A stretch of DNA of 44,814 bases from Candidatus Cloacimonadota bacterium (GTDB lineage: Bacteria > Muiribacteriota > UBA6191): positions 1-44,814 of the forward strand of contig JACFNL010000017.1 of NCBI GenBank assembly GCA_019454875.1, in the 5' to 3' direction. The position numbers and the translations under genes were made by a program. The notes beneath the pieces are model-generated. The model was not told the origin of the DNA. It was given only the letters and a program-made list of their open reading frames with translations, and did no database searches. Positions 44,488-44,814 of this stretch are shown in pieces (position 1 is the first letter of the stretch; each line of letters opens with the position of its first letter).

Positions 44488-44814
44488 ATCTGTCACGACC
44501 ATTTTATTACATGTTTACCTTGACAGGATTTTGGACACCATTTTCTAGTCTGTCCCAATACCTCAAAACAAGCCCAAGAACCGTCATTGAGTATAGAAAA
44601 CAGGAAGGGCTCTTGATTGAACTCACTCAGGAAGCCGATTTCACCAAGTTTTATCTTGAGCTTGGTTATTCATCTCTTTTTGAATACTTAAATCTTGGGC
44701 AAGGTATCAGTGCCGCAACCGTAGGTAATTTGATTACCGTGGCCTGAAAAGCCGTTCAAATTCCAGCTATGAAAGAAGCCATAGATTCTGGGGAAGTGGG
44801 CTTAGCCAAACTAA
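44488..44814 (+). pseudogene. Decayed inverted copy of the HNH-type gene (runs off right edge)
   Basis: Plus-strand match to complement 118-600. The upstream block (ATCTGTCACG and TTGACAGGATTTTGGACACC at 44520-44539) is retained, but some 156 bases including the native start codon are gone, with the junction near CCTCAAAACAAGCCCAAGAA. Coding match resumes at ACCGTCATTGAG (codon 12 of the left copy). At 44745-44747 the codon CGA of the intact copy is TGA, so the frame ends after about 67 family residues, yet homology goes on to the edge (AAAGCCGTTCAAATTCCAGC). The apparent start at 44511 (MFTLTGFWTP) is not family sequence. A decayed repeat remnant straight after the giant gene. Confidence 0.8.

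Overview
The window looks like a piece of chromosome from a flagellated Gram-negative bacterium, most likely Bdellovibrionota or another former deltaproteobacterial lineage. The basis is indirect: a Bdellovibrio-type HNH-associated repeat gene, very large secreted proteins built from decapeptide repeats, a flagellin, GspI/J/K-like minor pseudopilins, and a sucA-sucB-lpd operon beside them. The taxonomic call is inference from gene content only. Most of the window is ordinary single-copy chromosome. The accessory signals sit at the two ends, inside the giant gene and at several gene 3' ends.

Left end (1-3.9 kb): a partial HNH-type repeat gene on the minus strand, then a decayed two-gene module (frameshift plus in-frame stop) whose second gene resembles the N-terminus of HEAT-repeat immunity-like proteins, then a gspI-gspJ-gspK-like minor pseudopilin operon. 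3.9-7.3 kb: a UvrD-like helicase, a csoR-copZ copper-sensing pair, a GNAT acetyltransferase and two identical tandem tRNA-Lys(UUU) genes behind a clear sigma70-type promoter. 7.3-12.7 kb: sucA-sucB-lpd, the complete 2-oxoglutarate dehydrogenase complex. 12.7-15.9 kb: a large flagellin lacking its C-terminal D0 region, ending exactly where a convergent RibD/DHFR-like gene begins its stop codon. 15.9-21.0 kb: an MscS/YbdG-type channel, an internally shortened MoxR-like ATPase, and a minus-strand pair of a 2-oxoglutarate/Fe(II) oxygenase and an HExxH metallopeptidase-like protein.

21.1-29.3 kb: two unknown membrane proteins, yaaA, and a tight five-gene minus-strand operon: cysteine desulfurase, mnmA, a Hint-fold-like protein of unknown function, galU and pcrA. 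The first two cooperate in tRNA 2-thiouridine synthesis. 29.3-30.65 kb: infC-rpmI-rplT with a promoter, a leader hairpin, an intrinsic-terminator-type attenuator, an apparent AUA start for infC and a strong terminator at the end.

30.7-44.5 kb: one giant secreted-protein gene of about 4,580 codons, interrupted by a single in-frame TAG in the middle of a kelch-like/LamG-like module. It carries two arrays of roughly 100 decapeptide repeats each and a Cys-containing C-terminal domain. Right end: a second, inverted and decayed copy of the HNH-type gene seen at the left end. Overall the window shows compact packing with four overlapping convergent gene pairs, and several genes caught in erosion or truncation.
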